Shown here in pieces: positions 14,782 to 26,763 of a stretch of DNA of 64,000 nucleotides. Positions within the stretch are counted from its first letter, which is position 1, and every line of letters begins with the position of its first letter. The translations under genes and the position numbers were made by a program. The DNA is from Paulinella micropora. Its lineage: Eukaryota; Cercozoa; Imbricatea; Euglyphida. The stretch is taken from the NCBI GenBank assembly GCA_009731375.1, contig BJOX01000003.1, positions 1,634,961 through 1,698,960 on the forward strand. The letters run 5' to 3'. The notes beneath the pieces are model-generated. The model was not told the origin of the DNA and ran no database searches. It worked only from the letters and a program-made list of their open reading frames with translations.

Positions 14782-17169
14782 TCAACTTAATGATATAGCT
14801 GGAGATTTATCGCACTCCATGATTTCGACCCCACCCTCATGATCACGACGTAAGTTCTTTCGAGATTGACCCCAAGCATCACCCTGGTAGTTATAATAGC
14901 CCTCCTTCTGCGGCTGTTGGTACAAAACCAGAGATTTCTCATAGTTCTGACCTGGCGGCGGGATGATAATCGGCATCGGAGGCCTAGGGTTTGTTGCATT
15001 TAACCCGGGTAAGTCATAACTTGCTGCTGCTGGTGCTGGTTGTAACCCGGGTAAGTCATAACTTGCTGCTGCTGGTGCTGGTTCCATTGCTGCTGCTGGT
15101 GCTGGTTCCAGTTAAATGCGCTCTTCATCTGCATCTGAGGGTGATTTTGATAGTCTTTGCCATATGCATGGTAAGGATGATATGAGCTTGAATCATAATT
15201 TGGCTGTGGTGAAATGAGCTTGAATCTTGTCAAGTTGATTGTGAAACAGGCTGCTGATGCGGTGATATGTTCATTTTCTGCTTTTCCTTTAGATACTCAC
15301 GAGATTCGCAACGGTCCGGCCTTGCTGAATGTTCCTTTGCACGAAACGCTTCCCTCTCAACATCCATGCTATCCGCGCTTGCGCTTCTTCTTCTCAAACG
15401 AAAGCTCGAAAACGTCCGACGTGGTTTCTCCGGCGGGGAGGGCGGGGAGTGCATAATCGTGTTCAAATGCTGCTTGATTTGCAGCTGCTCTGCGATGGCC
15501 TTAGCAATAATGCCTTGTAATCCGATGTTGCTGCGGAGACCTCCGACGCTGCTGGACTCGACTGTTGTTGAATTGACTGTTTGTGCATCTCCTGCACGCG
15601 CGTGCGCTGAATGGCTGCTGTCACTTTCGACCTGAGCTCTGCTTGACGCGACTGCTGTTGAAGTGACTGCTTGTGGATCGCCTGTGAACGCTGACTTCAA
15701 TTGCAGCTGCTCTGCGATGGCCTTAGCAATCCCTATAATATCGGCGCTGCTTGAAGCGGCTGTTGATGAAGTGCCTGCTTGTGCACCGCCTGCGGGCGCT
15801 GAACTGCTGCTGCTACTGTGGTCCACTGCAGTGCTTCTACCTGCGGGCGCTGAACTGCTGCTGCTACTGTGGTCCACTGCAGTGCCTCCACACTGCGGGC
15901 GCTGAACTCCTGTTGTGCTGTCGCTTTCGACGTTGACACTGGTGCCGCCTGCAGCTGCAGAACTGTTCTTGCTGCTCATGCTGGTGAAGGTGTCAGTATG
16001 CTCAGCAGCACTGTTCGACGGTGGTGCTTTTGTTGCTGGTGTTGCTGCTGGTGTTGCTGTTGCTGTTGGTGTTGCTGTTGGTGTTGCTGCTGGTGTTGCT
16101 GTTGGGGTTGCTGTTGGGGTTGCTGTTGGTGTTGCTGTTGGTGTTGCTGCAGCTCGTGGTACTACTGGTGGTGCTTCAAATTCTGTTGCTGCTGTTGGTG
16201 ATGCTCTTGCTGATGTCGATGTTTCCAGCTCCTCCTTTTCTGAAAATTCTTGTAGTTGTTTGAGCAACTGTTCTTCTTGATCGACGAGTTTTCTCATCTC
16301 CTGCCTTTTACGCTTTTGTGCCGCCACAAGCTCCGCAAGCTTAGCTATCCTCTTCCTCTTTCTGAGGATTTCTTCATCTTCAAATTTTTTGGGGGTTCGT
16401 TTTCTGCTGTTGGTGCTGAGGTTTCCGTTTCTGCTTTCGCAACTGCTTCTTCTGCTGTTGATCGTGGTGGTGATGGTGTTTTTGCTGTTGGCTCTTCTTG
16501 TGCTGAGGTTTCCGTTTTTGCTTTCGCAACTGCTGCTTCTGCTGTTGGTCGTGGTGGTGATGGTGTTTTTTCTGGTGGATTTTGCGTTGCGGATGTGGAG
16601 GAACGCAAAATTTTGGTGCTGCTGGTGGTGGTGACCTGCTCTTTATCTTGCTCTTTATCCTTTCTCTTCTGCTCCACGTCCGAATCCTGTCTCTTCTGCT
16701 CCACACCTTGGCCCTTCTTCCTGCTCCTTGTCTTCGGTTATTCCACGTCACTGACAAGGTCTGACCCCGCATCCTTCTCTACAGAAGTGTCTGCCTCTTC
16801 ATCCTGATCTTCATGCTCGAGAGTGAGTTCCGAATCGTCTTGCTCCCCCTGCTCCACACCTTGGCCCTTCTTCTTGTTCCCTTTCTCCTTCTCTTTCTTT
16901 TCCTTTTTCTTTTCCTTTTTCTTTTCCTTTCCTTTAACTTTCCGTCCCCCTTTCCCCCCTTTCCCCTTGTCAGACTCTGGTTGTTCCACCTTCGCTACAA
17001 AAGTGTCTGGGCTACGCTTCGACATATGTTCACGTATGCAGGCTTTCAAGCCAGCCCCCAGCTCTTCCAAAAAGCGTTCTGGATCATCCTTGTATCTTTG
17101 ACGCAAATCGACGTATATCTTCTTGAAATTCTGCACAGTGTCATAACCACCAAAACATGCAACCATCAC
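14782..17169 (-). pseudogene. Charged, Gln/Pro/Ser-rich protein gene with frameshifts and one in-frame stop
   Basis: The first visible exon follows an acceptor CACTGTGCAG and reads NFKKIYVDLRQRYKDDPERF, then a Lys/Glu-rich tract. A TAA at 16738-16740 interrupts the frame, but the same frame continues in the same style (VEQKRQDSDVEQKRKDK). A one-base shift at CCCCCAAAAAA (about 16381-16391) leads into KRIAKLAELVAAQKRKRQEM, then an ATPTATP repeat, two copies of VDHSSSSSSAPAG and two of AKAIAEQLQ(L/I)K. Further shifts near 15235 and 15005 precede NQHQQQQ repeats and a Pro/Tyr-rich end (PPMPIIIPPPGQNYEKS) stopping at 14782. Coiled-coil and low-complexity content suggest a nuclear scaffold, but no family is recognised. 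Several lesions mean either a pseudogene or an error-rich assembly here. Confidence 0.5.
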
Positions 17170-17174
17170 GCACC

Positions 17175-17570
17175 ATCAGCAGTGCCACCAGTGCGAACAG
17201 CTCAAAAGTTACCAGCATATGCATCGACCCACCCACAGCAGTACATACAAACACTGTCAGCACCATACCCCACCACCGTTCCGTTATGCATAAGGTGCGC
17301 CATCGGTACAACCACCAACAGCAGCAGCACTACTACCACCAGCAGTATAAGTACTTAAAATGATTCACCGCGACCATCACCAGCAACACCAAAACCACCA
17401 CGAACACAACCAGCAGCACCAACACGAACACCACAAAGAAGCAACACCACCACACCACCACCAATCTGCCTCGGCACTTCGCCTACCACCACGAGCAGAA
17501 CTACCACCAGCAGTACAGTTTCTGACAAGCTAACTTCAGCAACACCAGCACCACCAAAAACAACATATGC
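17175..17570. repeat. CAC/CAG-rich low-complexity region
   Basis: Irregular ACCACCAGCA repeats. Open frames on either strand are repeat translations. It separates divergent genes. Confidence 0.7.
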
Positions 17571-18251
17571 ATGACCAGCACCACCAGCAACAGCAACGGC
17601 ACCACCAGCTCTGATGGTAAAAAGACGCCGGGCAGCGTTGTGGCCATCCTGAAGGACTACAAGGTGAACCGATCGCGACTTTCTGGAGAACAGGGTCAAC
17701 GTCCGGATCAAGAAAAGCTACGTCCGGATCAAGAAAAGCTCGCTATCTTCAGCCAATTTTTTCAAGTAAGCACAAACGACCATGGCCCAGTGTGTGATCG
17801 TGTTGGGCGGCAGACACGCAGGAAGAAGCGGAAAAGTTCGGAACCGGTACCAACCGTGCCACCTGCAAGTGCTGTGGGAAAGAGCGATTCTCGTCCAGCC
17901 CGTCAGGTCAAGAGACGCAAGAGAATCGAGCCGTCTACACAAAAAAGACAACGCGAGCAGGTGCTGAATCCGGACACGACCCATGGCAGCAAAAGGAAAC
18001 GGCCCAAGCAATCTGGCAAGGGCAGCGTTGAGGATCGTAGCGAAACGATCGCGATTGTGGCCCAGGAGATCTTGATCAGCGACAAAAAAGCCGTGTTAAT
18101 TTTTTCCGAATTCCAGAAACTGGCTGCGTTGGCTAATGTCAAAGAGTTTTCGGATTTTTGCATGGAGGTTTCTGAAAAGAACACCAACTATGCTGCAAGA
18201 TGTGGAACAATATACAAAGAATGGGTACAGCGTGTCTTTGTTTGCGGTTAG
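17571..18251 (+). CDS. Basic, probably nuclear protein of unknown family
   Basis: Open frame of 226 residues. It has a Ser/Thr start, a globular stretch (GSVVAILKDYKVNRSRLSGE), a doubled RPDQEKL, then clusters of basic residues that look like nuclear localisation signals (RRKKRK, VKRRKR, KRKRPK). The end is helical (DKKAVLIFSEFQKLAALANV). A GTAAGC at 17766 could be a donor, so the segment after IFSQFFQ may belong to a separate exon or be intron; the frame stays open across it. No domain recognised. Confidence 0.45.
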   Translation: MTSTTSNSNGTTSSDGKKTPGSVVAILKDYKVNRSRLSGEQGQRPDQEKLRPDQEKLAIFSQFFQVSTNDHGPVCDRVGRQTRRKKRKSSEPVPTVPPASAVGKSDSRPARQVKRRKRIEPSTQKRQREQVLNPDTTHGSKRKRPKQSGKGSVEDRSETIAIVAQEILISDKKAVLIFSEFQKLAALANVKEFSDFCMEVSEKNTNYAARCGTIYKEWVQRVFVCG

Positions 18252-19230
18252 AACTGTCGTGAAGCTGTCGGTGGTCCTGCTGTTGTTGATGGTGGTATTG
18301 CTGACGAGGGTGCTGATTGTAGTGCTCGTGCTCGACGCGATGCCAGAATCGGCCGCGAACAATGGAACATACAACAAACAATCTTCGTACTCAGGTACAT
18401 GCTCAGGTACAGCCGTGGTGGTCAATTGCAAGCACTTGAAGTAAGCGGAGATCAAACCACTTGTTCCATAAATAGCTTCAAGCTTATGCAGAGGTTGTTT
18501 GTAAGGACGCAACCTCACGCCGGCAGCCTTGGCGCTGGGAAATTCTCCTTCGTCCGGCTCTAGCATATCTCCCGGGTCCAAACCTGCCAGCATACCCTCC
18601 AGCAACCAACAAGAATCGTTCCCTAAAATCCTTGCAGAGTTTTCAGGACATTGGGGCAAACCATACCCTACTATGATCACGGAATCGCCGATGGAGAGCG
18701 TTACATTTATGGTTCCGGGACCTCGGGTCTTGGACGTGACTTGAACAGACATTACCATCTGGGAGCAGACGTAATGCGATACTCAATTTCCAGAGATGAG
18801 CTGGACATCGACTTTAGCTGTTGAATCTGTTCAATCAGGTACTGAAGGACGTGTCGGGTAGGCATCTTAGCCAAGCCTACGCTTTGCTGCTGAGGCATAA
18901 GAGCCATTTTGTCAAGAAGAAGATGCGCCGGCCCATACTCTACGTCGCCGAAGAGACACTTGTTGCCCAGAAAAAGTTGAAACAATTGTGCATGCATGCC
19001 CCCCTGTTGGTAATATTGCCCAAGAGCAATGTCCGGTGATACAACGCACACTGAACAGCCGCAACCTTCCCATGGGCAAGACTGCTCACCTTGGTCAATC
19101 TCCAAACGAACGTTGCCTGATTATCTCACCGGCGTGGTCCACTTTGCCTTGGGTCCATGTCACCTTCTACAACCATGTCGACGATATGTGCCATGTGCTT
19201 CTCGGGCTCCAGTGTGCGTCTCAACAAGGT
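18096..19230 (-). CDS. Unknown protein, minus-strand exons
   Basis: Three consecutive coding-like pieces on the minus strand. About 19230-19128 reads MTLLRRTLEPEKHMAHIVDM and ends at a GTGAG donor-like site. 19125-18752 reads IDQGEQSCPWEGCGCSVCVV and continues to LLLDKMALMPQQQSVGLAKM. 18758-18240 carries GPGTINVTLSIGDSVIIVGY and the acidic LDPGDMLEPDEGEFPS. The 18758 frame overlaps the previous stop by a few bases, so a splice or a frameshift joins them. The Cys spacing (C-x4-C-x-C-x2-C) is suggestive but matches no family I know. Below 18240 the frame is low-complexity Ser/Thr/Asn. Confidence 0.4.
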
Positions 19231-19445
19231 CATCAGAACCTAGTCAGCAAACAGCAAGTCACAGAATAATTGTCTAAAAAGGGCAACATATACAACAGTG
19301 CACCAGCGCCCTGATTCACCACCAGCAGCCACCACCAGCACAATCAACATCACACCACACGCACAACAACGAACGCGACCATAACAGCACCATTATATTA
19401 TTACAACACGACTACCAACTGCTAAGTACACTGACGAAAATGAAT

Positions 19446-19835
19446 TCAAACGTGCAATCGTGTCACCCTTTCCAGCTCCTCGGAGTTTTCTTGACTAGTG
19501 CAACGTACAGGCATCTTCAAGTCGAATGCTCCTTCAGTGTAGAACACATGGACAATTTGCTGGCGGTCCAATTCATCTTGGCAGGTGCAAGTTTCATCCT
19601 TGCGGAAACTTCTGATTTGACTATTTTTTTTATTTGTGTCCCAGGCGTGAAGGTAAAAGGGCACCAGAAGCTGCTCGTTTCTGTCGACCTTCGTATGCGT
19701 GGTCAGGACGATCAAAAGGTTCCGCTCCATAAGCGTCCTTCCTTCTTCGTGCAGGTCGCAAAAATGAGCAAACTCGGAGTTGTTCTTGTCCTCCTTGCAG
19801 TTGACGCAATTCACCTTGTCAACACGAATCAAGGA

Positions 19836-19836
<1 letters not shown>
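19446..19836 (-). CDS. Cys-containing protein fragment, unknown (weak SET-like end)
   Basis: From a stretch following an (ATT)n tract the minus strand reads VNCVNCKEDKNNSEFAHFCD, then TLMERNLLIVLTTHTKVDRN, EQLLVPFYLHAWD and CTCQDELDRQQIVHVFYTEG. The order of a hydrophobic strand, then N-E-Q-L-L-V-x-F-Y, loosely resembles the end of a SET domain (E-E-L-x-x-x-Y). The key upstream motifs are not visible, so I do not assign it. It lies next to chromatin-type zinc-finger genes. The upstream part of the same open frame is only CAC repeats. Confidence 0.35.
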
Positions 19837-19890
<54 letters not shown>

Positions 19891-20690
19891 GAGAAAATAA
19901 ATGAGGTGCAGAAGCACCAGCACCAGCGTCCCCCACAAAGATCACCACGGCAAGCACTTGCGGCGATATCAACAAGACCATCATCACCATGATCACCATA
20001 ATTCATCACCACCACCAGCACCAGCAGCAGTGGAAACACCACCACTGGCAGCACCAAACCAAGCATCACCATTAGCAGGCACCCGACGCGACAATGACCA
20101 GAACCATCATCAACATCACCACCACCAGCACCGCCACCACCAGCAACACCACCACCAGCACAACCAGCACAGCCATCATCACCATCACGTGCACCACCAC
20201 CAGCACCAGCTTCAGCATCAGCCAAAACAAAACGAGCACCAGACACCAGCGGAGAGACCACCACTTCACCACCACCACCATCAGCAGTGACAGGCACTAG
20301 ACGCGAAAGGGCCAGAACCATCTTCACAATCATCACCACTACCATCACCAGCTTCAGCATCAGCGAAAACAAAACGAGCACCAGACACCAGCGGAGACAC
20401 CACCACTTACACCACCACCACCACCAGCAGCAGCAGCAGCAGCGCTGCTGGTGGTGTTGGTGGTGGACCACGTTGCTGGTGCCGGTGCTGGTGCCGGTGG
20501 TGGTGCTGGTGGTGGTGCTGGTGGTGGTGCTGGTGGTTGTGGCTCTAGTCATGTCGCGTCTGGTGCCTGCTGGTGCTGATGGTGGTGCTGGGTGTGGTGA
20601 TGAGACTCACTGCTGCTGCTGCTGCACCGCCAGCACAACCATCAATGATTCACCATCACCACCACCGCCAGGAGAAGCAGCAAGACCAGC
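19837..20690. repeat. (AAT)n array and CAC/CAG low-complexity region
   Basis: An (AAT)n run at 19836-19888 is followed by irregular CACCAC/CAGCAC sequence to about 20690. It includes an internal duplication: AGCTTCAGCATCAG near 20207 and 20350, each followed by AAAACAAAACGAGCACCAGA. No supported gene. Confidence 0.75.
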
Positions 20691-20701
20691 ACCAGCACCT
20701 C

Positions 20702-22260
20702 TCAGACTTGCTGGATGCAATGGACCTCGGCTATTAAGGAATCCGGATCCCAAAGGACATAAAACTTCTGGATGACTCCCTCTTCATTTTCAAGCCCAAT
20801 TTCCAGCACACTGGGGCTTCCCTTGAGCTTTTTCTTGCGACCAAGCACTTTCTTGCACTTCGGGACATGCACGTCTCCTTGAAAACCGTTTGCCAACTTC
20901 GTCTTTTGATCAAAGATAAGCGAACTGGAAAATAGCTCAGTTCCTATGTCAGTGTGATGTAGCCGGTAACAGGTTCGCATTCTCTCGGAGCCAAGTGCTT
21001 AGTTCCAGCATCTTTTGACCATACCAAGCAACCGCTTTCCCAAATGTGCTGTGGATATTCGTATTTCAGAGACGGAACCAGATCTTGCAAACGTTCCCCC
21101 ATCACATAAAGCAACGCCTCATATGGACCTAAGGGTTCTCTGAGTTTTGGCAGGTTGGTCTTGGTCGTACGCAGCGAAACGTTACCTGGTGAACACCAAT
21201 CCTCCTTCAGGCGTTCAGCCGAGTCGCACACTTTGCCGTAAACACCAGGGCATTCCCTCCTGCTTGCACGCACCGGTAAGATACAATATTTGTGGAAGTA
21301 TCGCTGGCATGATGTGCAAGACTTTGGGTCGGAATCAGCGCTGAAAACTTCTTCGCACACATGGCAGGATGTAAGAACCTTCTTTGCATGCAGATTTGAG
21401 GTTTTTTTAGGTATGGGTTTCAATGCTTGAGTTGAGAAATCGGCGTATAAATCAGAGAAACACTGTTCACATACTAGAGCTTGTCCAAGTCCCCGGGAAC
21501 ACGTCTTAACGTGGACATATTTCTGGCAAAAAGGGCACACAACGACTGGAGCATCATCGTCTCCCTTCTGCCCACATGTCCGACATATGCGTCCGCCGTG
21601 CGAAGGGCCAGCTAGGTCATGCAATAGTTCCTTTGCGTTCGAAACGCTGGTGTTAACGTTTCTGGTGGTAGTCGAGGTGCAGGTGGTGTTGCTGCTGGTG
21701 CTGGCGTTGCCTGGAGTTTCTGTCGATGCATCGGCCAATGGCGGGACCGAATTCCCCTGTGACACAGAACCAATATCGATACAGTAGGAGTATTGGACGT
21801 CCAAGAATTTCAAGAACTCTACAAACAATTGTTTTTTGGTGTCCTTGTTAAATGCCCAACGATACTCCCACTTCTCACACCCGATCTTCACGTCAAAAAA
21901 CAATCCTTTGGAAGTGCCACTGTTGATGGGCACAGAGGCCCAAAAATACCATTCTTCGTTGGCCTCACTGTATGCATAATAATCATTTGACACGGAGTCG
22001 AATGGGCCTAGACACATACGCTGTACAGACTTAATTGCTGCGCCTTGTTGATTTTGGTCCCAATTGTCCCACTCTTGGTGGCATTCCACAATTTTGTTCC
22101 AAGCAGATGACGGCTGAGCTGATCTTTCCAAGCCCACATATATAAGCACCAAGAAGAGTACTAAGAAGACCAGTTCACGTGGCATGTTTTTCTCTTTTTG
22201 CAGTATTTGTTTTACGATATTCCATTCCGAAAAATCAAACCAGTGGGACCATTCCGGAGA
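20702..22260 (-). CDS. Protein with two tandem PHD-like zinc fingers
   Basis: Minus-strand frame (continuing an open frame from 22518). The part with sense begins near 22260 (LKSPEWSHWFDFSEWNIVKQ). A hydrophobic MPRELVFLVLFLVLIYVGLE follows at about 22183 and is either a signal/membrane segment or intron read-through. A globular region (NEEWYFWASVPINSG) comes next. Finger 1 reads CRTCGQKGDDD...VCPFCQKYVH...C...CEQC and finger 2 SCHVCEEVFSADSDPKSCTS then C-x4-H-x2-C, both with PHD-type C4-H-C3 spacing. The end (LREPLGPYEALLYVMGERLQ) continues after a frame change near 20980 into ELFSSSLIFDQKTKLANGF and ends at 20702. PHD fingers usually read histone tails; a nuclear role is inferred. The first part of the open frame, 22518-22440, is a copied piece of the methyltransferase gene. 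Confidence 0.6.
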
Positions 22261-22437
22261 CTTCAGGGGAGGATTGAATTCCGTGTTGCTGCTGGTGGAG
22301 CCAATGGTGCTGCTGCTGCTGCTGCTGGTGAACTCCCGCTTCTGCGAATAAAAAGGAAAGAAAAAAGAGAGAATCTCATGGTATGGTTGCTGGCAAATGA
22401 TGCTAGCGATGCTGGTAGTGGTGCTGGTAGTCTCAAA

Positions 22438-22505
22438 CGATACATTGTAATTGGCTTGTTCTATGCCAGCATACTTCTTGAACTTGCATATTTGTCCAAC
22501 GCACA
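22438..22505 (-). pseudogene. Copied fragment of the methyltransferase core
   Basis: About 65 bp encode LCVGQICKFKKYAGIEQANY, almost identical to residues following motif I of the methyltransferase at 24140-24205. The glycine-rich motif I itself is absent, so this copy cannot bind SAM. It abuts the sequence AGAAAAGAACACACTTAG, which also borders the 22.5-26.8 kb duplicates. Confidence 0.8.
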
Positions 22506-22533
22506 GAAAAGAACACACTTAGTTTCTTTCAGG

Positions 22534-23590
22534 TATGCTGCTGGCATGTGTTGGTGGTGTTGGTGCTGGGTCTAGCTGTGGTGCTGTTTGTTTTGCTTCT
22601 GATTGGCGTGATACGATCACAATGAGGTGCTTGTTGTGTTTGTGCTGGTGCGGTGTATTGAAAGCCAAGGCAGCTTCCATTTCTCTCTTCGCTTTAGCAC
22701 GATCTTCCGCATCTCTCTTTGGTTCATATTGTTCATACAACCACATCTGGTGGGCAAAGTCATTGACCAAGACATCTACCTATGTATACACCAAGAGACG
22801 ATTGCTATAATAATATCTATCATATTATCTCTCAGCTTCCTCATTTACCATCCTTTATCGAATCATTATCCGGATCCTCTTCCTCTTCACACTCTTCTTC
22901 CTCTACATCTCCTTCCTCTTGATTTCTCTTCCTCTCCCTGCGAATCCCCATCCTCCCTTTTCTCCTCTTCCTTGTTGGTGGTGGTGTTGCTGGTGGTGGT
23001 GTTGGTTGTGGTGATGGTGGTGTTGTTGGTTGTGATATAAGGTGGTGATGTTGTTGGCGGTGTTGTTGGTGGTGTTGTTGGTGGTGGTGTTGGTGGTGGT
23101 GTTGGAATTGGTGGTGTTGGTGTTGGTGGTGTTGGTGGTGGTGGTGCTGGTGTAGTACGTTGGGCGACGAGGGGGGTGGCTGGGGCACGCTTAAGCCAGA
23201 GCCGGCGCCAGACAAAGAGCTGGTCGATGAGCTGCTCTGTGCGCTTGACGGTCGGGCGTGCTGTGACATAACATAATTGCATAGATCAAGAAAAGAAAAG
23301 AACACACTTAGTTTCTTTCAGGTGGTGTTGGTGAAGGTGTAGTACGTCGGTAGTTGTGTTGGTGGTGGTGGTGGAATTGGTGGCTTTGGTGTTGGTGTTG
23401 GTGGTGGTGGTGGTGGTGTTGGTGGAGGTGTAGTACGTTGGCCGACGACGAGGGGGGTGGCTGGGGCACACTTAAGCCAGAGCCGGCGCCAGACGAAGAG
23501 CTGGACGATGAACTGCTCTGTGCACAGAAAAGGTCGGAGGTGCTGTGACATAACATAATTGCATAGATCAAGAAAAAGAAAAAAAGACAG
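22534..23590. repeat. Segmental duplicate, copy 1
   Basis: Nearly the same sequence as 25701-26750, in the same orientation. Shared pieces on the minus strand are a short coiled segment (RAKAKREMEAALAFNT), an acidic tail (EEGDVEEEECEEEEDPDN), a GTT/GGT repeat linker and the module GAGSGLSVPQPPPSS. The module occurs twice in each copy, each time ending at CTTAGTTTCTTTCAGGT. Confidence 0.85.
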
Positions 23591-25269
23591 AATCTCATGG
23601 TATGGTTGTTGGCCATGCTGATGATGCTGGTAGTGGTGCTGGCGTTGGTGGTGCTGATTGAGATAGAGATTGAGAGTAAGAGGGCAATGATATTGGTAGG
23701 CGATTGCCTGGAGCTGTCGAATGGCAAGTGCGCCTGAGAGAGTTTCAAAAAAAGTCAAAGGGGTTTTGCAGGGTGTTGAAACAAAAAGGACAGCTATGAA
23801 ACTCTCCGCGCTGACTGACATCTTGACAGGAATGAAACCCGTCAGGTAAAAATCACCTTCCGTAAGAGACAGCATATGTGTACGATGTCCTCGGTCTTCT
23901 CTGATGCGATCAATAACAATCAACCAAGAAATTCGGAACTTGAGTTGGAAAAGTCTCTGCATTAGAGCGTGTTTGATTTCTTCTGGAAACGCCGCCCATA
24001 ATAGATATACGACAAGCGACTCATTCCATGAGGGTGGTACCCAATCTACAGTGTTCTCCGCCCGACTATCTCATAATATCTTCGGTCGAGAGAGGTCGCA
24101 TATCTGGAGTTCCGTGACTGTCTTCCAATTACTCTCAAACGATACACTGTAATTGGCTTCTTCTATGCCAGCATACTTCTTGAACTTGCATATTTGTCCA
24201 ACGCACAGAACATGCCCAGGCCCGCAACCAACATCAAGTAAGACACTCTTCTTACGCTCTTCAGCTGGTATGGAAAACAAACATCTTAAAACCGCAAGGG
24301 GCCTCAAAGTGCCACGAAAGCCTTTTGTGTTGTGTCCGAGATCACGCATCCTTCGATGAATCGTTCTAGCAGTGAGGCCCAGGGAGTCCATCTCAGACGA
24401 GGAGTGCATGAAAGTAACATTGGTTGCTTGGCATTTTTCGCATGGTGATAGCTTCACAGAAAAACCATTGATTTGATAACAATTCTGGCATTCCCATGGA
24501 GGCATTCTGTTCCAGCAGGTGAGTACGGTGGTTGAAAATATGTTTACAGGTATGAGGTGTGGTGCAGCTGGTGCTACTTTAAGTGCGACGGTTTGTGGTG
24601 GTTGCAGTGATGCAGCTGCTATTGACGAGGAAGGTCCTCTTGGTGATTTTTCCTGTTTTGGTGATGTTTGTGATGTTACCAGCTGATCTGTTGCAAAAAT
24701 CTTGCACAGGTGGTTTTGTTCATGGCATTCTTTTCCCTGAGGAAGAGAACAATTCTCGAAAGGATGCACAGGCTTTTTGCACTGGACGCAACGATGGCTA
24801 GAATTCGAAGCGATCGAAAAGTGGCAGGAAGGACATTTCGTATCGCTGGTGGCTGATGCTGAAACTGGTGCTGGCACAGCTTCTGGTGGTCCTGGTGGTG
24901 CGTCTGTTTGGCCATCTGCTTCTGCTTCTGGTGTTTTTCCAGCTGCTGCATCTGGTTGTTTTGCAAGTGGTGAAGCTGGTGCCTTGCCTCTCGTTGGTGA
25001 TGGCTTAGGGTCTTTGGTAGCTGTAGACGCTGATGCTGTAACTGTTGATGCTGGCGAATCTTCTGGTGGTCGTGGAGCTGGTGGTTCTGGCAAAGCTTCT
25101 GGTGGTCCTGGTGGTGCGTTTGTTTGACCATCTGCTTCTGCTTCTGTTGTTTTTTCAGCTGCTGCAACTGGTTGTTTTGCAAGTGGTGAAGCTGGTGCCT
25201 TGCCTCTCGTTGGTGACGGCTGAGGGTCTTCGGCAGCTGTAGACGCTGATGTAGTAGTAGTAATAGTAA

Positions 25270-25322
<53 letters not shown>

Positions 25323-25330
25323 CTAGAAGC

Positions 25331-25383
<53 letters not shown>

Positions 25384-25432
25384 GAGGAGGAGGAGGAGGA
25401 GGAGGAGGAGGAGTCTCTCGCACTCTCTCCAT
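23318..25432 (-). CDS. SAM-dependent methyltransferase with zinc fingers, one in-frame stop
   Basis: Minus strand. A Pro/Thr repeat start (TAG repeats) is followed by two near-identical units of about 70 residues (PSPTRGKAPASPLAKQP). Next come a C-P-S-C...C-V-Q-C-K-K-x-V-H finger and a RanBP2-type finger (PWECQNCYQINGFSV...C-E-K-C). The catalytic domain follows: motif I is LLDVGCGPGHV, then KFKKYAGIEEANY with the acidic SAM-ribose residue. A TGA at 24071-24073 interrupts the frame after DLSRPKIL. The same frame resumes with DSRAENTVDWVPPSWNESLV and FPEEIKHALMQRLFQLK and stays convincing to about 23760. The fold is class I; the layout recalls DOT1-like histone methyltransferases, but that is inference. 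Whether the TGA is a mutation, an error or recoded is open. Below 23760 the sequence is low complexity. Confidence 0.65.
25247..25412. repeat. (TAG)n and (GAG)n trinucleotide arrays
   Basis: About 45 TAG-type triplets with one TACTAGAAGCAG break, then GGA/GAG triplets. On the minus strand they read as polythreonine and polyproline, in frame with the methyltransferase N-terminus, so part may be translated. Confidence 0.9.
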
Positions 25433-25700
25433 CTCTCTCTTCTCCTCTTCTTACTCTCTCTCCATCTCTCTCTTCTTCTTTTTGTTCCATTCCCGTTGGT
25501 TGCTCTCGTTCTCTGCTTGCAAATAATCCGGAAGAGGTCTGTGCTCGTTGATGAATGTAAGAAAGCTCTCGTTTTCGGCTGCAGCTCCAGTGAACAAAGC
25601 TTTGCATTCTAGGCTTTTCCCATAGCGCCTTGGTCTGCCGGGGCTGTGCTTATCTTCACTTGGTCCTGCCTACATTTCAACAATTACAAGACAACAATTG

Positions 25701-26760
25701 TCATGCTTCTGGCATGTGTTGGTGTTGGTGTTGGTGCTGGGTCTAGCTGTGGTGCTGTTTGTTTTGCTTCTGATTGGCGTGATACGATCACAATGAGGTG
25801 CTTGTTATGTTTGTGCTGGTGCTGTGTATTGAAAACCAAGGCAGCTTCCATTTCTCTCTTCGCTTTAGCACGATCTTCCGCATCTCTCTTTTCTTCATAT
25901 TGTTCAAAAGTGACGGGGACATCTACCTATATATACATTAAGAGACGATTGCTATAATAATATCTATCATATTATATCTCAGCTTCCTCATTTACCATCC
26001 TTTATCGAATCATTATCCGGATCCTCTTCCTCTTCACACTCTTCTTCCTCTACATCTCCTTCCTCTTGATTTCTCTTCCTCTCCCTGCGAATCCCCATCC
26101 TCCCTTTTCTCCTCTTCCTTGTTGGTGGTGGTGTTGCTGGTGGTGGTGTTGGTTGTGGTGATGGTGGTAGTGTTGTTGGTTGCAATTGTGGTGTAAGGTG
26201 GTGATGGTGTTGACGGTGTTGTTGGCGGTGTTGTTGGTGGTGTTGTTGATGTTGGTGGTGGTGTTGTTGGTGATGTTGGTGTTGGTGGTGTTGGTGTTGG
26301 TGGTGTTGGTGGTGGTGGTGCTGGTGTAGTACGTTGGGCGACGAGGGGGGTGGCTGGGGCACGCTTAAGCCAGAGCCGGCGCCAGACAAAGAGCTGGTCG
26401 ATGAGCTGCTCTGTGCGCTTGACGGTCGGGCGTGCTGTGACATAACATAATTGCATAGATCAAGAAAAGAAAAGAACACACTTAGTTTCTTTCAGGTGGT
26501 GTTGGTGAAGGTGTAGTACGTCGGTAGTTGTGTTGGTGGTGGTGGTGGAATTGGTGGCTTTGGTGTTGGTGTTGGTGGTGGTGGTGGTGGTGTTGGTGGA
26601 GGTGTAGTACGTTGGCCGACGACGAGGGGGGTGGCTGGGGCACACTTAAGCCAGAACCGGCGCCAGACAAAGAGCTGGACGATGAAGTGCTCTGTGCACA
26701 GAAAAGGTCGGAGGTGCTGTGACATAACATAATTGCATAGATCAAGAAAAGAAAAGAACA
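25701..26760. repeat. Segmental duplicate, copy 2
   Basis: Counterpart of 22534-23590 with small differences: GGT/GTT repeat lengths vary and a few substitutions occur, such as TTATGT for TTGTGT near 25805. It lies between the OTU gene and the methyltransferase gene, while copy 1 lies between the methyltransferase and PHD genes. Confidence 0.85.
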
Positions 26761-26763
26761 CGC

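Noticed and set aside
19446-19836. Firm assignment as a SET-domain protein
   Set aside because: Only a weak resemblance at the C-terminal strand; the N-H-S and G-x-G motifs are not visible.
22534-26760. Treating the two 1.1-kb blocks as an assembly duplication
   Set aside because: They differ in repeat lengths and point changes and lie 3 kb apart with unique sequence between, unlike the near-identical copies at 37.7-40.3 kb.
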